Shown in pieces: positions 8,812 through 14,099 of a DNA stretch of 14,099 nucleotides; position 1 is the first letter of the stretch, and every line of letters starts with the position of its first letter. Origin of the DNA: Accumulibacter sp. (GTDB lineage Bacteria > Pseudomonadota > Gammaproteobacteria > Burkholderiales > Rhodocyclaceae). A model generated the notes under the pieces. It ran no database searches, had not been told where the DNA came from, and saw only the letters and a program-made list of their open reading frames with translations. A program made the translations under genes and the position numbers. The stretch is from NCBI GenBank assembly GCA_031264825.1, contig JAISDL010000136.1, forward strand, positions 1-14,099. Reading direction: 5' to 3'.

Positions 8812-9420
8812 TCAATCCTTGCGCGCTTCGGCCTCGAGCGCCGCGCGTACCGCCGGACGGCCGGCAACGCGATTCCTGAAATCGACGAGCGACGGAAAGA
8901 CCGAAAGGTCGATTCCCAGGAAGGGACACCAGCCGGATACGGTAAAGAGGTAGGCGTCGGCGACGGTGAATTGACCTCCCAGGAGAAAGTCGCTTTTCTC
9001 GAGCGCGGCGGCGGCGTATCCGTAGCGGGAAATCAGCGCCTTGCGCGCGCTCGCCTTGTATTCCTCCGGCGTATTCTTCGAGAACAGCGCGCCGCCGCCC
9101 TTGTGGATTTCCGAATTGATGAAGGTCAGCCATTCGATCAGGCGATACCGCTCAAAAGTCCCGAAACGCGGCGCGAGGCCCGATTCGGGTTTCAAGTCCG
9201 CGACGTACTGGACGATCGCCACTCCTTCGCTCAAACGCGACCCGTCATCGAGTTCGAGCAACGGCACGTAACCCTTCGGGTTGATGTCCATGAAGTCCCC
9301 GCCGTCCGGCAAGGTATGCGTGGACAGGTCGACGCGCACGAGGTCGAAATCCAGCCCGGCCTCGCGCAAAACGATGTGCGGAGAAAGCGAGCACGCGCCC
9401 GGACAATAGTAAAGTTTCAT
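8812..9420 (-). CDS. gstA: Glutathione S-transferase, bacterial beta-class type
   Basis: 202-residue cytoplasmic glutathione transferase. The thioredoxin-like N-terminal domain begins MKLYYCPGACSLSPHIVLRE, with Cys10 at the position of the beta-class active-site cysteine. NPKGYVPLLELDDG (about 47-60) contains the cis-proline, and LSEG with Glu65 follows in the glutathione site. In the helical C-terminal domain NSEIHKG places His106 where E. coli GstA has its second conserved residue, and GGQFTVADAYLF is the N-capping/hydrophobic staple block. ATG at 9420 is preferred over the one at 9432 because GGAG lies 6 bases before it and MKLYY is the usual family start. A terminator-like hairpin sits in its leader. 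Substrate is unknown; detoxification or oxidative stress is the usual role. Confidence 0.93.
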   Translation of the reverse strand: MKLYYCPGACSLSPHIVLREAGLDFDLVRVDLSTHTLPDGGDFMDINPKGYVPLLELDDGSRLSEGVAIVQYVADLKPESGLAPRFGTFERYRLIEWLTFINSEIHKGGGALFSKNTPEEYKASARKALISRYGYAAAALEKSDFLLGGQFTVADAYLFTVSGWCPFLGIDLSVFPSLVDFRNRVAGRPAVRAALEAEARKD

Positions 9421-9450
9421 TTTGCGCTCCATAGAGAAATCGGAAAGTCG

Positions 9451-9473
9451 AAAAACCGGCGCCAAAAGCGCCG
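9451..9473 (-). terminator. Terminator-like hairpin in the gst leader
   Basis: On the minus strand CGGCGC, a 5-base loop TTTTG, and GCGCCG (9457-9473) form a 6-bp all-GC stem followed by G and TTTTT (9451-9455). This is the shape of an intrinsic terminator, lying about 30 bases before the gst ATG. No minus-strand gene ends nearby, so it may act as an attenuator of gst or stop antisense transcription toward gst. Confidence 0.4.
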
Positions 9474-9548
9474 TTGAAATTCCATGCGAATCCGCGCTGC
9501 AATGCGCGCTCCGCTTTCGAGGGGGCGCTTTGCCGCGCTTTCCGGGAT

Positions 9549-9554
9549 TATAAT
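9549..9554 (+). promoter_or_regulatory. Perfect -10 box (TATAAT) for the yhcH-like gene
   Basis: TATAAT lies 60 bases before the ATG at 9615. The -35 region at the right distance (around GCGCTT) is poor. The overlapping ATTATAAT also reads TATAAT on the minus strand, toward gst, again without a good -35. Just after the expected start, CCGGA and TCCGG (9558-9572) form a 5-bp hairpin. Confidence 0.45.
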
Positions 9555-9614
9555 TTGCCGGAATGACTCCGGAGCAACCGGAATCGACAAAAATCAACCC
9601 TTCGGAGCGTCATC

Positions 9615-10097
9615 ATGATCCTGGGCCGCCTGTCCGACCTCGCAAGTCACGAAAAGATTCTTCCTCCTGTGGTTTTCCGCGCGCTGAAGACGATTCATTC
9701 GATCGACCCGAAAAGCGCCGCGACCGGGCGTTTTCCGATCGAAGGCGAAAAACTGTATTACACGCTGGAAGACCGGCCGATGCGCACCGAAAAGGAACAC
9801 CGCGCGGAAGCGCATAAGCTCTACGCGGACATACACCTTCCGCTGAGTTCGAGCGAGCGCTTCGGATTCGCCCTGCCGCAACCGGGTCTGCCGATCGTCG
9901 AAGACCTGACCGAAGCGCGCGACCTGGCGTTCTACGCCGACCCGGCCAACGAAGCCTTTCTCATCGCCGACCCGGGAAGTTATCTCGTCTTTCTGCCCGG
10001 AGAACTCCACCGCCCGTGTCTCGCCGTGACCGAACCGGGGAGCATACGCAAGATCGTCATCAAGATTCATGCCGACCTGCTGGGTTTACCGGTGTGA
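9615..10097 (+). CDS. YhcH/YjgK/YiaL family protein
   Basis: 160-residue single-domain cupin-like protein of the YhcH/YjgK/YiaL (DUF386) family; the E. coli member YhcH is linked to sialic acid use. Recognised from EGEKLYYTLEDRP (43-55), the conserved EAHKLYADIH block with candidate metal ligands (65-74), FLIADPGSYLVFLPGELHRP (115-134) and IRKIVIKIHADLL near the end. Length is normal. The ATG at 9615 has GGAG 7 bases upstream. No sugar kinase, lyase or transporter gene is next to it, so the sugar substrate and pathway are open. It is followed by a repeat element and a strong hairpin terminator. It is probably transcribed alone from the promoter at 9549. Confidence 0.85.
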   Translation: MILGRLSDLASHEKILPPVVFRALKTIHSIDPKSAATGRFPIEGEKLYYTLEDRPMRTEKEHRAEAHKLYADIHLPLSSSERFGFALPQPGLPIVEDLTEARDLAFYADPANEAFLIADPGSYLVFLPGELHRPCLAVTEPGSIRKIVIKIHADLLGLPV

Positions 10098-10102
10098 TTC
10101 CT

Positions 10103-10187
10103 CGTCCCTGATCGACTCGCCTTGCCGTACCGCTTGCGCTATGAAGCGGCTCGGCATCGAGGCATGAACGAACTGAAAAAGAAATGA
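10103..10187 (+). repeat. Dispersed structured repeat, copy A
   Basis: This copy matches the reverse complement of 11065-11150. Shared blocks in order are CGTCCCT (10103-10109), TCGACTCGCCTTGC (10112-10125), GGCTCGGCATC (10148-10158) and ATGAACGAACTG (10164-10175), with near-equal spacing. The 22-base centre differs in sequence from copy B and folds here as TGCCG and CCGCTT pairing with AAGCGG and CGGCA around an 8-base loop. The ATGAACGAACTG block begins a 7-codon reading frame (MNELKKK, stop at 10185-10187). The element starts 6 bases after the YhcH-like stop codon and runs straight into the terminator at 10187. I do not recognise the family. Confidence 0.7.
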
Positions 10188-10220
10188 AAACGCCGCGACT
10201 GTCCGGCAAAGCGGCGTTTC
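10187..10220. terminator. Strong bidirectional hairpin terminator
   Basis: AAACGCCGC (10188-10196) pairs perfectly with GCGGCGTTT (10211-10219), a 9-bp stem with a 14-base loop. Read on the minus strand the stem is followed by a T-rich run (TCATTTCTTTTTC), about 84 bases after the stop of the Spy/CpxP-like gene. Read on the plus strand it ends transcription from the YhcH-like gene and repeat copy A, with only TTTCT after the stem. Confidence 0.75.
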
Positions 10221-10302
10221 TGCGTCCTGCGTGAATCAAAAAAACGGCCGACGGTCAAGGGGAGAGAGTGAGGGAGGTCCGCCGGCCGCCGCTTCAAAAA
10301 CC

Positions 10303-10833
10303 TCAGTCTTTACGGATCGTCTTGCCTTTTTGGCGGTCGGAGCGCTTGCCGTGGCGGTTTATCGGACGCTTGTGGTCGTACCCGTCCTTAAAGAAAACAC
10401 GAACCTTTTCCTTTTGTTCGGCGCTGAGCGAGTCATAAACCTTCAGGAGACGTTCGCGTTCTTCAAGATGAAACTTTTGCGATTGGTCGCGGAATTCGTC
10501 CATGCGCTTCAAAATCGCGCGCGCGTCGGCGTTCGGCTGGTCGAGCAGGCCCTTGATTTCCTCGCGGTGCTTGCGGAAGGCCTCGCGCATCGCCTTCCCG
10601 CTCTCTTTGCGCGCGTCCATCGCTTCTTTCCACGAGGCTTCCTGCTTCTCGTCGAGTTTCAATTCGTCGTGCAGACGCTTCAGCCCTTTGAATCCCGGAT
10701 GTCGCCCGCGCCCGCCGTCGCGCTCGACCCTGCCGGGTTCTTCGCGCCGGGGTTCCGCGAAAGCGCCGCCCACGAGTCCGAGCGAGAGCAGGAGGGCCAG
10801 CGCCGCGCGTTGGATGGAGAATGAATTTTTCAT
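10303..10833 (-). CDS. Spy/CpxP-like periplasmic LTXXQ-family protein
   Basis: 176-residue predicted periplasmic protein. Residues 1-26 form a signal peptide (basic MKNSFSIQR, hydrophobic ALALLLSLGLVGG, cut after AFA). The mature part is highly charged and helical, with two LTXXQ-like motifs, LDEKQ at 60-64 and LSAEQ at 136-140, in the spacing of the Spy/CpxP family of ATP-independent chaperones and envelope-stress sensors. An Arg/Gly-rich stretch (about 28-48) and a basic tail (about 153-176, with HKRPINRHGKR) flank the helical core and are less usual. The ATG at 10833 has AGGAG 8 bases upstream. It is transcribed away from an OmpR/EnvZ-type pair, like cpxP from cpxRA in enterobacteria, so control by that pair is plausible but unproven. 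Inverted repeat copies lie on both sides. Confidence 0.82.
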   Translation of the reverse strand: MKNSFSIQRAALALLLSLGLVGGAFAEPRREEPGRVERDGGRGRHPGFKGLKRLHDELKLDEKQEASWKEAMDARKESGKAMREAFRKHREEIKGLLDQPNADARAILKRMDEFRDQSQKFHLEERERLLKVYDSLSAEQKEKVRVFFKDGYDHKRPINRHGKRSDRQKGKTIRKD

Positions 10834-10912
10834 GATTATGGCTCCTTTCAGATCAAAAAAAGAATTGCTGTTTCCGACGGCGCCATTGTCGGCCTTCGGC
10901 GTCGCTTTCTTA

Positions 10913-10950
10913 TTGCAAAAGCTTTTCCGGGCGGGCTTGTAAATTGCAAA
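10913..10950. promoter_or_regulatory. TTGYAAA repeats, candidate response-regulator site
   Basis: TTGTAAA (10937-10943) is followed directly by TTGCAAA (10944-10950), and another TTGCAAA lies at 10913-10919. They lie about 80-120 bases before the Spy/CpxP-like ATG in AT-richer DNA. OmpR-family regulators bind short direct repeats, so this is a candidate operator. It matches no consensus I can name exactly. Confidence 0.3.
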
Positions 10951-11064
10951 TTATTTCAGATTCCGTCTGTCGCGCATTCGGCGAATAAAATACATCATTA
11001 TGGTCGACGCTCTGGAAATCGCGCTTTTACGCGCACAGGCAAGACGCGTCGGCAAGGCGGTTTG

Positions 11065-11150
11065 ATTCCGTTTCCAGTTCGTTCATACTTTGATGCCGAG
11101 CCGTAGACAGTACCCGTGTCCCGCAAGGCGAGTCGACGTTGGTAGGGACG
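11065..11150 (-). repeat. Dispersed structured repeat, copy B
   Basis: Reverse-strand copy of the element at 10103-10187. On the plus strand its blocks are CAGTTCGTTCAT (11075-11086), GATGCCGAGCC (11092-11102), GCAAGGCGAGTCGA (11123-11136) and AGGGACG (11144-11150). The centre is 20 bases and can fold as GACA/TGTC around a 7-base loop, a different sequence from copy A but the same kind of fold. Read on the minus strand, ATGAACGAACTG opens a 19-codon frame that begins MNELETES, so MNEL is shared with copy A. It sits 53 bases before the response-regulator start in the opposite sense. Confidence 0.65.
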
Positions 11151-11165
11151 AACTGGAAACGGAAT
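11065..11165. repeat. 18-bp perfect inverted repeat upstream of the response regulator
   Basis: ATTCCGTTTCCAGTTCGT (11065-11082) is the exact reverse complement of 11148-11165. A G-U and a G-C pair extend it to 20 pairs, leaving a 61-base loop that holds most of copy B. In a response-regulator transcript it would form a long stem ending 37 bases before the ATG. No target-site duplication is visible at its edges. Confidence 0.75.
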
Positions 11166-11202
11166 GAACAGTATCCTTTCGATATTCTCATCAAGGCGCG
11201 CC

Positions 11203-11919
11203 ATGAAAAAAATACTTCTCGTTGACGACGACCCGGAGCTTCGGCAACTTCTGGCAACCTACCTCGGACGCCAGGGCTTCGACACGCTTTTGCTGCCCGA
11301 AACCCGCCAGCTCGACGCCTATCTGGAACGCTTTCAGCCGCATCTTCTGATACTCGACCTCATGCTGCCCGGTGAAGACGGTCTGACCGCGTGCCGGCGC
11401 CTTCGCGCGCGAGGAGAAACGATCCCGATCATCATGCTGACGGCGCGCGACGAACCCGCCGACCGTGTCATCGGCCTCGGAATCGGCGCCGACGACTATC
11501 TCGGAAAGCCCTTCGACCCGCGCGAACTCGTCGCGCGGATCGAGGCCGTGCTGCGCCGGGGCGCGCAGCCTTCCTCGGCGCCCGACCCGAAAGGCGGACT
11601 CGTTCGCTTCGGGCCGTGGACGCTCGACCGCGCGGCGCGGCTTTTGACCCGCAGCGACAAGAGCGTGGCCTTGACGACCGGAGAATTCGCCCTGCTCAAC
11701 GCGCTCATCGCCAACGCGAACCGCCCGATGAAGCGCGAACGCCTGCTCGAACTCACACGTGGCGACGAAAACGAATCTTTCGACCGCGCCATCGACGTGC
11801 AGATGCACCGCTTGCGCCGCCTGATCGAGGACGACCCGTCGCATCCGCGCTACCTGCAAACCGTCTGGGGGGTCGGCTACGTTTTCGTCCCCGACCGCGA
11901 GAAATACGCTGAAGAATGA
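11203..11919 (+). CDS. OmpR-family DNA-binding response regulator
   Basis: 238-residue cytoplasmic transcription regulator. The receiver domain (about 1-118) has the acidic pocket DDD at 8-10, phospho-acceptor Asp52 in LILDLMLPGEDG, Thr80 and Lys102 in the ADDYLGKPF motif. The C-terminal winged helix (about 134-230) has the LTTGEFALLNAL and RAIDVQMHRLRRLIEDDP blocks with the YLQTVWGVGYVF wing. The ATG at 11203 is used because AAGG lies 6 bases before it and MKKILLVDDD is the normal family start; the ATG at 11164 adds 13 unrelated residues. The LDLMLPGEDGL and IIMLTARDE segments are close to OmpR itself. The kinase gene overlaps by 4 bases (ATGA), so the two are one operon. Confidence 0.95.
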   Translation: MKKILLVDDDPELRQLLATYLGRQGFDTLLLPETRQLDAYLERFQPHLLILDLMLPGEDGLTACRRLRARGETIPIIMLTARDEPADRVIGLGIGADDYLGKPFDPRELVARIEAVLRRGAQPSSAPDPKGGLVRFGPWTLDRAARLLTRSDKSVALTTGEFALLNALIANANRPMKRERLLELTRGDENESFDRAIDVQMHRLRRLIEDDPSHPRYLQTVWGVGYVFVPDREKYAEE

Positions 11920-13244
11920 AACTGAAATTCATCCCCGCGTCGCTCGCAACGCGCACGATACTTCTGATCGTCGCGGTCGTCACGATCGCCGAAATCACGA
12001 CGCTGTCGCTCTATTCGCGTCATCGCAGGGCGATGCACTCGCGCCAGATCGTTCAGATCGTCGGGAGCCAGATCCTCATTTTGCAATCGCTCCTGCCGAG
12101 TCTCGACGAAAAAACGCGCCAGCGCCTCATCGCCGCGAACGAGGGCGAGCAGTGGCTGAAACTGCGCCCGGACGACGACAGTGTCCCGCAACACGAACCG
12201 ACCTTCGGCTTCGCGCGCCGCCTCGCGGCCAACCTGAAAATGATTCTCGGCCACGATTTCAAACTCCGCCACGAGGGGCCGGGTAGCCACACCGGCGTAT
12301 GGATAGGTTTTTCCGCGGGTGGGGAAAACTGGTGGCTGATCCTGCCGTCGATGCGTTTCGCGCCGCAGGAGCTTCCTTCCGACCTCTGGCTGCGCTTAGG
12401 CGGCGCGCTCACGCTTCTCGTCGTCATCGCCGTGCTTTTCGTCCGGGGGATCGTCGCTTCGCTCGCGCGCTTAGGCGAGGCCGTCACGGCGACCGGCGGC
12501 GGCCGCGCGCGCGCCGTCGTCCCCGAAGGCCCGAAAGAAGTCCAACTCCTCGCCGTGCGCTACAACACGATGATCCAGAAGCTGGCGGAAGCCGAGTCGG
12601 AGCGGCGCGAAATGCTCGCCGGCCTGACGCACGACCTGCGCGCGCCGCTTGCGCGGCTGCGCGTCCGTCTGGCGCTGCTCGAAAACGACGCCGAACGCGT
12701 CGGTCTGTCGCGCGATACCGACGATATGGAGCGCATCGTCAGCCAATGCCTCGGCTTTTTGCAAAGCGAGACGATCGACCGCGCGACGATTCCTCCGCTG
12801 CCCTTCGCCGACGCCGTCAGCAACGAGGTCGCGCGCTGCCAGGAAATGGGGTGTGAAATCAGTATGCGCGTCGCCGAAAACGCCGTCGCAAGCCGGGTCG
12901 CCATCTCGCCGAGCGACCTTCAGCGCCTGCTCGACAATCTGATCAACAACGCTTTTCAGCACGGGCGTCCCCCCGTCGAGGTTTTCCTGCACGCTGAAAG
13001 CACCGGTCGCGTCACGCTCGAAGTCGCCGACCACGGACAGGGAATCGCCGCCGAGCAACGCGCCCGCGTCTTCGAAGCCTTCGCGCAGATCAACCCGGCG
13101 CGCGCGACGCGCGGTCACTGCGGGCTGGGGCTTGCGATCGTGCAGCGGATCGTCTTGGCCTGCGGCGGCGAGGTCGCGCTCAAAGACACCGAAAACGGCG
13201 GCTTAACCGTCGTTCTCGGTTTTCCCGCCGCCGGCGCCGCTTAA
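11916..13244 (+). CDS. EnvZ-type sensor histidine kinase
   Basis: 442-residue inner-membrane kinase, the partner of the preceding regulator (4-base ATGA overlap). TM1 is about residues 14-34, a periplasmic sensor region of roughly 125 residues follows, and TM2 is about 161-180. After a HAMP-like linker comes the H-box MLAGLTHDLRAPLARLR with His239, in the HDLRAPL form typical of EnvZ/CpxA-type kinases. The ATP-binding domain shows the N-box NLINNAFQHG (341-350), G1 DHGQGI (372-377), an F-box around VFEAFAQ and G2 GHCGLGLAIV (400-409). All catalytic residues are present. The periplasmic part has few recognisable features, so the stimulus is unknown; the neighbouring Spy/CpxP-like protein hints at envelope stress. 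The 3' end overlaps the convergent transporter gene by 42 bases. Confidence 0.94.
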   Translation: MKLKFIPASLATRTILLIVAVVTIAEITTLSLYSRHRRAMHSRQIVQIVGSQILILQSLLPSLDEKTRQRLIAANEGEQWLKLRPDDDSVPQHEPTFGFARRLAANLKMILGHDFKLRHEGPGSHTGVWIGFSAGGENWWLILPSMRFAPQELPSDLWLRLGGALTLLVVIAVLFVRGIVASLARLGEAVTATGGGRARAVVPEGPKEVQLLAVRYNTMIQKLAEAESERREMLAGLTHDLRAPLARLRVRLALLENDAERVGLSRDTDDMERIVSQCLGFLQSETIDRATIPPLPFADAVSNEVARCQEMGCEISMRVAENAVASRVAISPSDLQRLLDNLINNAFQHGRPPVEVFLHAESTGRVTLEVADHGQGIAAEQRARVFEAFAQINPARATRGHCGLGLAIVQRIVLACGGEVALKDTENGGLTVVLGFPAAGAA

Positions 13245-14099
13245 GGCGCCGCTGACGCGGTAGTACATCCACCCCGAAATCGTCCCCAAGAGCAAAAAAC
13301 CGCCCATGCCGAACGCGAGCGTGCGCGTCGACCCCCAGAACATCGGCGCGATCACGCCGGATACGAGTCCGTTGAAAATCGACTGCAGGAACATCTGGCA
13401 CGACGAGGCCATCCCGCGCTGATCCGGGAACGGGTCGAGCGCCAGAAGCGTCAGGCTCGGCATCGACAGCGACATTCCAAGCGTATAGATCGGGATCGGC
13501 AGGATATTCCAGGGCAGCGCGGGCGCGCGGAAAACGCAGAGGACGACGTTGAAGACGACGGCGACGCCCATCAGGCAAAACCCGCGAAGGATCGTCTGCT
13601 TTTGCGTCAGCTTTCCGGCGTAGCGCCCGGAAAGCCAGGAGCCGGTCAAAAGCCCCAGCATCGACGGGCCGAAAAGCCAGAGGAATTCGGTCTCCGAAAC
13701 CCCCAGGTGCCTGATCAGAAAAACCGGGGCCGACATGATGTACAGGAAAAGTCCGGCAAAATTGAAGGTGAGCGCGCCGCAGGCCAAGAGAAAAACGGGC
13801 GTCGTCAGCACTTTCCGGTACGCGCCGGCGAGGTAATCGAAGCTCAGGCTTTGCCGGGACTTCTTCGGCAAGGTCTCGGGAAGCAGCCGCCAGCAGGCCA
13901 GCCAGAGCAAACAGGTCATCAAGACCAGGAAGACGAATACCGACCGCCATCCGTACCAGACCTGCAAACGCCCACCGATCAGCGGCGCGAGCGCCGGCGC
14001 GATGGCGAACATCATTGCAATGCTGGAAATCAGGCGCTGCGCCTGCGGCCCGTCGAAAAGGTCTCTGACGATCGCGCGGCTGATGACGATCCCCGCGCC
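13203..14099 (-). CDS. Bcr/CflA-family MFS drug efflux transporter, N-terminus cut by window
   Basis: The frame is open to the window edge, and 298 residues of a normally about 400-residue inner-membrane proton-driven exporter are visible. The first visible stretch, GIVISRAIVRDLFDGPQAQR followed by IAPALAPLIGG and WRSVFVFL, matches the Bcr/CflA region around TM4-TM6, including the R-A-x-VRD motif. At least seven or eight further hydrophobic segments follow, split by a cytoplasmic loop rich in K and S (about PETLPKKSRQSL) and by ASSCQMFLQSIFNG. The ATG at 14015 is internal, because the family sequence continues upstream of it. Substrate is unknown; homologues export bicyclomycin, chloramphenicol or sulfonamides. 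Its last 42 bases run through the end of the kinase gene on the other strand. Confidence 0.9.
   Translation of the reverse strand, partial: GAGIVISRAIVRDLFDGPQAQRLISSIAMMFAIAPALAPLIGGRLQVWYGWRSVFVFLVLMTCLLWLACWRLLPETLPKKSRQSLSFDYLAGAYRKVLTTPVFLLACGALTFNFAGLFLYIMSAPVFLIRHLGVSETEFLWLFGPSMLGLLTGSWLSGRYAGKLTQKQTILRGFCLMGVAVVFNVVLCVFRAPALPWNILPIPIYTLGMSLSMPSLTLLALDPFPDQRGMASSCQMFLQSIFNGLVSGVIAPMFWGSTRTLAFGMGGFLLLGTISGWMYYRVSGALSGAGGGKTENDG

Larger units (their letters stand above)
10834..11202. other. 369-base divergent intergenic region, no gene seen
   Basis: This region separates the Spy/CpxP-like gene from the response regulator. The first half is AT-richer and contains TTGYAAA repeats (10913-10950) and a TAAAAT -10-like hexamer at 10986-10991 without a clear -35. 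The second half contains repeat copy B and an 18-bp inverted repeat. A short GCGC hairpin is at 11021-11034. Open frames crossing it are shadows with no ribosome site or family match. Confidence 0.6.

Noticed and set aside
9563..9817. 84-codon plus-strand frame before the YhcH-like gene
   Set aside because: It overlaps the YhcH-like coding region out of frame and its composition is that of a shadow.
10231..10824. 197-codon plus-strand frame opposite the Spy/CpxP-like gene
   Set aside because: The minus strand has the signal peptide, ribosome site and LTXXQ motifs; the plus frame is its mirror.
11065..11165. Integron attC site or insertion-sequence ends
   Set aside because: The attC core sites and cassette context are missing, there is no transposase, and no target-site duplication flanks the inverted repeat.
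11027..11257. 76-codon minus-strand frame running through repeat copy B
   Set aside because: It starts inside the response-regulator gene and has no ribosome site. Only its last 19 codons, shared with the repeat, are of interest, and these are reported with the repeat.
13453..13468. Third match to the repeat block GGCTCGGCATC
   Set aside because: It lies in conserved transporter coding sequence and the other repeat blocks are absent at the expected spacing, so it is chance.

Overview
This is a GC-rich, gene-dense chromosomal stretch from what looks like a betaproteobacterium. That placement rests on the GatB N-terminus (VVIGIETHARLST, SKIFSGS), the gatB / DUF4124-type gene / pyrE / xth neighbourhood, a beta-class glutathione S-transferase with Cys10 and His106, and a TPP-riboswitch-controlled thiC. 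The genus cannot be read from the sequence. Most genes are housekeeping, and I see no transposase, integrase, phage gene, CRISPR array, rRNA or tRNA.

Layout. Bases 1-1443 are the end of a surface-polysaccharide type cluster: the tail of a sugar-nucleotide epimerase overlapping a GT4-like glycosyltransferase. Bases 1500-2960 hold gatB, without gatC or gatA beside it. Bases 2993-4397 (minus) are pyrE followed by a secreted coiled-coil DUF4124-type protein that starts at a TTG inside the end of pyrE. Across a 38-base gap, xth (exonuclease III, 4436-5218) runs the other way and appears to start at an ATA codon. thiC (5236-7140, minus) has a TPP riboswitch leader. mpl (7420-8811) is divergent from thiC, and its stop codon abuts that of gst (8812-9420, minus). 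Next comes a YhcH/YjgK/YiaL-family gene (9615-10097). Then a Spy/CpxP-like periplasmic protein (10303-10833, minus) stands divergent from an OmpR-type response regulator and EnvZ-type kinase (11203-13244). Finally a Bcr/CflA-type efflux transporter (13203 to beyond the window, minus) overlaps the kinase end to end.

How the genes work together. gatB serves Asn/Gln-tRNA formation, pyrE pyrimidine synthesis, xth base-excision repair, thiC thiamine pyrimidine synthesis and mpl murein peptide recycling. The 10.3-13.2 kb block resembles the enterobacterial cpxP / cpxRA divergon and may be an envelope-stress sensing unit.

The most unexplained signal is a pair of inverted, roughly 85-base repeat copies (10103-10187 and 11065-11150) that bracket the Spy/CpxP-like gene. 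They share three blocks of 11-14 identical bases around a centre that differs in sequence but can fold into a hairpin in each copy. The second oddity is the ATA start of xth, which coincides with a -10-like box for the divergent pyrE.
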